18,728 nucleotides of DNA from an uncultured Hyphomicrobiales bacterium (GTDB lineage Bacteria > Pseudomonadota > Alphaproteobacteria > Rhizobiales > Beijerinckiaceae), in the NCBI GenBank assembly GCA_903916165.1, contig CAIWVR010000641.1, positions 1 through 18,728 on the forward strand, read 5' to 3'. How positions within the stretch are numbered: position 1 is the stretch's first letter; every line of letters begins with the position of its first letter. Shown here one piece after another: positions 15,957 through 18,728 of this stretch. The notes under the pieces are model-generated. The model saw only the letters and a list, made by a program, of their open reading frames with translations. It made no database searches and was not told the DNA's origin. The translations under genes were made by a program, and so were the position numbers.

Positions 15957-17150
15957 TCAGAAGTTGCGGGACTTTGCTCCGCGCCAGAAAACGAGGATCG
16001 AGGCGATGAGAATCACCATCGAACCCATCAGCCCGCCCTGATAGCCAAAGCCCAGATGGTCAGACAGCACACCGGTGAAAAAGGGTCCAAGGATCAAGGC
16101 GAAATCCTGCGCCGTGCGCAACAGGCCCATATAGAGGCCGCGCTGGTTGTCCGGTGCGACCTCGGCGACGTAAGCGATCAGCGTCGGGGTCGCAATACCA
16201 GACCCCGCACCGAACATGATGGCGGTGAGCCAAAGGAAGACCGGGTGATGCCCAAAGGCCAGCAGGGCGCAGGCGGCGAAGGTCGCGAGCCCTGCGATAA
16301 TGATGGAGCCGACCCGACCAAATGCGCGCGACAGCATGGCATTGAACGGCAGGACGACCAGATTGGCGCAGGCCCCGGCCGTCAGCAGCATGCCAATCGC
16401 TGCCATGTCCCAGCCAAACTGGCTTTGCGCGATGAGCGGCATAACGATCCAGTTTGACGCGGTGCGTGCATAGAAGATCGCAAAATACATCAGGCCGACG
16501 CCAGCGCTGGCCGCAGCAATGGCGCGCACCGAGCCGGTTGCCTCCCGCGGCCCGGTGACCCTGTTTTCCTTCGGCCAGGGAATGAGCACGAAAGCCGCCA
16601 CGCCCGCGAGCGCAATCAGGCCGTTGACGAAATAGGGAGCAGAATAGCCCCAGCTGGCCGCGATCAGGCCCCCGAGGGCCGGCCCCAGCGCGGTCCCGGT
16701 CATATTGGCCGCCTGGTAGAAGGAGGCGTCGCGCAATCTCTGGCCGGGTGTCCCAAGATCGGCAACAGCCGCCAGAGCGGCGGTCATGAAAGAAGCCGAG
16801 GCCATGCCCAGCAGCAGGATGCCAACGAAAAACGCCTCGATGCTGTGGGTGAAGACGACGCCGAAAGAGGCCAGAGCCAGCAGCACGCAGCCTATCTGCA
16901 TCATCCGGCGGCGCCCGAAGCGCTCCGACGCCAGACCCGAGGGGAGATTGGCCATGAGCCGCGCGCCGCCATAGCAGGAGACGAGCAGGCCGATGACCGT
17001 CGGCCCCGCGCCGAGCTCCTGCCCATAAAGGGCGATGACCGACCAGATCATGCCATTGCCGATCTGCTTCAGGAACACGAGGCCCATCAGAATGGCGAGC
17101 GGGCCGGAGGGCAGATCAATGCGACGGGACAGAAAGGTGCGGGGGATCAC
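15957..17150 (-). CDS. Major facilitator superfamily transporter
   Basis: The product is a 12-helix MFS carrier of the DHA1-like type, about 397 residues from GTG 17150. The frame runs on to a TTG at 17240 but those residues are basic and unlike a membrane protein start. Neither start has a strong ribosome site, so the true start is uncertain. Motif A appears as GLASERFGRRR between helices 2 and 3, and the second half repeats a hydrophobic pattern with GxGSGIATPT near two thirds. It may import the compound metabolised here or export a product. The stop lies 91 nt before the SsuA-like gene, so the three minus-strand genes could form one transcript. Confidence 0.85.
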   Translation of the reverse strand: MIPRTFLSRRIDLPSGPLAILMGLVFLKQIGNGMIWSVIALYGQELGAGPTVIGLLVSCYGGARLMANLPSGLASERFGRRRMMQIGCVLLALASFGVVFTHSIEAFFVGILLLGMASASFMTAALAAVADLGTPGQRLRDASFYQAANMTGTALGPALGGLIAASWGYSAPYFVNGLIALAGVAAFVLIPWPKENRVTGPREATGSVRAIAAASAGVGLMYFAIFYARTASNWIVMPLIAQSQFGWDMAAIGMLLTAGACANLVVLPFNAMLSRAFGRVGSIIIAGLATFAACALLAFGHHPVFLWLTAIMFGAGSGIATPTLIAYVAEVAPDNQRGLYMGLLRTAQDFALILGPFFTGVLSDHLGFGYQGGLMGSMVILIASILVFWRGAKSRNF

Positions 17151-17239
17151 GGCTTGCTGTGTCTTTCCTCGAAAATCCCGCGCCTTCGACGTGCGGCGCA
17201 GTCGACGTCCCGGCAGGTCCTGAAGCCGGGCTAGACCCA

Positions 17240-17259
17240 AGCAAGTACACCCAGCAAGT
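17240..17259. repeat. Two direct repeats AGCAAGT with a 13-bp period
   Basis: AGCAAGT occurs at 17240-17246 and again at 17253-17259. The pair ends just upstream of the best -35 candidate of the rightward Bug gene, at about -60 to -40 of its predicted start. Tandem sites at this distance suit an activator. It could be chance. Confidence 0.3.
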
Positions 17260-17263
17260 CCGC

Positions 17264-17292
17264 TTCACAAATCGACCTGCCTCACCTAGACT
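17264..17292 (+). promoter_or_regulatory. Candidate promoter of Bug gene 3
   Basis: TTCACA (17264-17269) and TAGACT (17287-17292) are separated by exactly 17 bp and match consensus at 5 and 4 of 6. The predicted start near 17299 leaves a leader of about 50 nt containing the GGGAGG ribosome site. This is the best sigma-70-like match I found in the window. Confidence 0.4.
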
Positions 17293-17348
17293 CCGGAGCA
17301 GGGCCAAAATTTTCAAAACAAGAGACAGGCCCACGGGAGGAACGGCAC

Positions 17349-18407
17349 ATGACGGCACCGACGCCAAAGGCTTTCACACGCCGCCATGTCTGCAGGGCAG
17401 CCATGGGCGTGACAGCAGCCGCGATCGTGCCGCGCGCGTCCCTGGCGGATGGTGATTTCTACAAGGGTAAGACGGTCCAGCTGGTTGTGCCTTTCTCACC
17501 AGGCGGCTTTTATGACATTGCCGGGCGCATCGTCGCCCGCCACTTGCCCCAGCATATCGACGGGCATCCCAATGTCGTGGTGCAGAACCAGCCGGGTGCC
17601 GGCGGGCTGTCAGCTGCCAACAGGCTCGCCAATGGAACACCACGCGACGGCCTGACCATCGCCACCGTCAGCCGCTCGATTCCCCAGCTCTATTTGTGCG
17701 GTGATCCCAATGTGCAGTTCGATCCGCTGAAACTGACCTGGCTCGGCTCGCTGTCGTCTTATGCCGATGACGCCTATCTGCTGGTCGTGAATGCATCGAG
17801 CCCGGTCAAGACCATCGACGATGCACGCAAGACGAAGCTCAATCTTGCCGGTGTCGGCGTGGGGGCCACCAACACGACCTTTGCGCTGCTGGCCAAGGAA
17901 TTGCTCGGCGTGAACACCGATGTCGTGCGCGGCTTTCCCGGTGCCAATGACATCTGGCTCGCCATGGAGCGCGGTGAAATCGACGGTCAGGTGATCGACG
18001 TGTCAGCCATCATGGCCGGACGGCCGCAATTGTGGAACGAGGGCAAGCTGCGGGTGCTGGTGCAATTTGCCCGCTCCACCCGCATGACAGAACTGCCCGA
18101 CGTCCCCACCGGGCGCGAACTTGTCACCGATCCGAAAGATCAAGCCTATCTGGCCTTTGCCGAAAACCCGTTCTTCATGGCCCTGCCTTTCGCCGCCCCC
18201 CCGGAGATTCCGGTTGATCGGGCGGCGACCCTCGAAAAGGCCTTCATGAAAATGGCCATGACGAAGGAGTTCCGTGCCGAAATGCTGCTCGCCGGGATGA
18301 AGACCAGCCCCGTGGACGGCAAAGCTGTCCGACTGGTGATCGAGGAAGCCGCCCGGGCGCCAAAAGAGGTGCGTGAGCGGCTGGGCAAGCTCATCATCTC
18401 AAAATAA
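17349..18407 (+). CDS. Bug/TctC-family periplasmic binding protein (3), Tat-like leader
   Basis: This 352-residue protein of the tripartite tricarboxylate binding family starts at an ATG with GGGAGG about 9 nt upstream. Its leader carries twin arginines (TRRHVCRAAMG at 10-20) before a short hydrophobic stretch, suggesting Tat export unlike the two Sec-type paralogues here. The cleavage site is near SLA-DG. The ligand loop is SPGGFYD at 50-56 and the second motif QPGAGGL at 81-87. It should bind a carboxylate. It is transcribed toward a short-chain dehydrogenase that begins 254 nt later. Confidence 0.9.
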   Translation: MTAPTPKAFTRRHVCRAAMGVTAAAIVPRASLADGDFYKGKTVQLVVPFSPGGFYDIAGRIVARHLPQHIDGHPNVVVQNQPGAGGLSAANRLANGTPRDGLTIATVSRSIPQLYLCGDPNVQFDPLKLTWLGSLSSYADDAYLLVVNASSPVKTIDDARKTKLNLAGVGVGATNTTFALLAKELLGVNTDVVRGFPGANDIWLAMERGEIDGQVIDVSAIMAGRPQLWNEGKLRVLVQFARSTRMTELPDVPTGRELVTDPKDQAYLAFAENPFFMALPFAAPPEIPVDRAATLEKAFMKMAMTKEFRAEMLLAGMKTSPVDGKAVRLVIEEAARAPKEVRERLGKLIISK

Positions 18408-18661
18408 CCGTTGATATGATCCAGGCTGCTTTGAAGTCCGCTGCTGGCTTTTTGATCCGCGAGCCAGCCATGTCATCCGCAGAGGCGTCCCCGCCAAAGC
18501 AGGCGCAACAAGTAAAAGCCGCGAATGCAGCACGAGCCTGCCTGTCTTGGCAGCCTGCCATTTCAAGACCGAAGCACATCTTCGAACGCGTTGAGCATGT
18601 ATCATTTTCTGGCTGAGCCACCGCCTGCCATACGGGCGGCTAAAGAAGGAATGAGGGGTCT
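18408..18661. other. Non-coding stretch with hairpins, possible degenerate repeat
   Basis: No convincing gene lies between Bug 3 and the dehydrogenase. GCTGGCT (18443-18449) and AGCCAGC (18462-18468) form a perfect 7-bp stem with a 12-nt loop and could mark the end of the Bug transcript, although no U-tract follows. The following GTCATCC...GTCCCCGCCAAAGC segment resembles dispersed intergenic repeats common in proteobacteria, but I cannot confirm copies here. CCGCC (18621-18625) and GGCGG (18635-18639) form a second hairpin just before the next ribosome site. Confidence 0.35.
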
Positions 18662-18728
18662 ATGGGGAGCCTGCTGACTGATCGCGTTGCTGTCATATCC
18701 GGGGGAGGTGGAGACATCGGGGGAGGCA
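18662..18728 (+). CDS. Short-chain dehydrogenase/reductase, 5' fragment
   Basis: The window ends 22 codons into a frame starting at ATG 18662, with GAGGGG just upstream and GAAGGA at 18645-18650. The visible sequence has a short N-terminus, a beta strand RVAVIS and then GGGGDIGGG, the glycine-rich cofactor turn of short-chain dehydrogenases (consensus TGxxxGIG). The function would be NAD(P)-dependent oxidation of an alcohol or reduction of a ketone; the substrate cannot be inferred. It may be a separate operon from Bug 3 because of the 254-nt gap. Confidence 0.7.
   Translation, partial: MGSLLTDRVAVISGGGGDIGGG

Overview
The window reads as a catabolic and transport gene cluster from a G+C-rich proteobacterium, most likely an alphaproteobacterium of the Hyphomicrobiales type. 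This rests on codon use, densely packed opposing operons, several tripartite-tricarboxylate (Bug/TctC-like) binding proteins without their membrane partners, and a Liv-type ABC system fused into an operon with oxidoreductases. No rRNA, tRNA, CRISPR array, transposase or phage gene is visible. The species assignment is inference.

Layout. (1) 5-2371, minus: a complete molybdenum hydroxylase large subunit (CoxL/xanthine dehydrogenase family); no FeS or FAD subunit lies inside the window. (2) 2372-2964: the only long gene-free stretch. It carries divergent promoter candidates, an inverted repeat and a possible small leader ORF. (3) 2965-4773, plus: an Asp/Glu-racemase/arylmalonate-decarboxylase-fold enzyme followed by a Bug binding protein. 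(4) 11431 down to 4825, minus: one compact operon of seven genes: LLM flavin monooxygenase, periplasmic ABC binding protein, LivH, LivM, LivG, LivF and a 3-hydroxyisobutyrate-dehydrogenase-family enzyme. (5) 11555-12352, plus: a GntR/FCD regulator divergent from that operon. (6) 12618-13745, plus: a second LLM monooxygenase, paralogous to the first. (7) 17150 down to 13746, minus: an MFS transporter, a NitT/TauT/SsuA-type binding protein and a second Bug protein; the last two overlap by ATGA. (8) 17349-18407, plus: a third Bug protein with a twin-arginine-like leader, then a non-coding stretch and the first 22 codons of a short-chain dehydrogenase cut by the window end.

Working model (inference): the locus imports and oxidises one or a few small organic acids or heterocyclic/organosulfur compounds. 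Uptake would use the Liv-type ABC importer, the MFS carrier and several high-affinity periplasmic binding proteins. Attack would come from the molybdenum hydroxylase and the two RutA/SfnG-like flavin monooxygenases. The racemase/decarboxylase-fold protein, the beta-hydroxyacid dehydrogenase and the SDR would process the products. The GntR/FCD protein is the only regulator seen and is the likely local sensor. The substrate cannot be read from sequence alone. The features most worth a second look are the racemase-fold enzyme that lacks both family cysteines, the operon with two unrelated binding proteins and no cognate permease, and a GTAC-containing motif at two divergent promoters.
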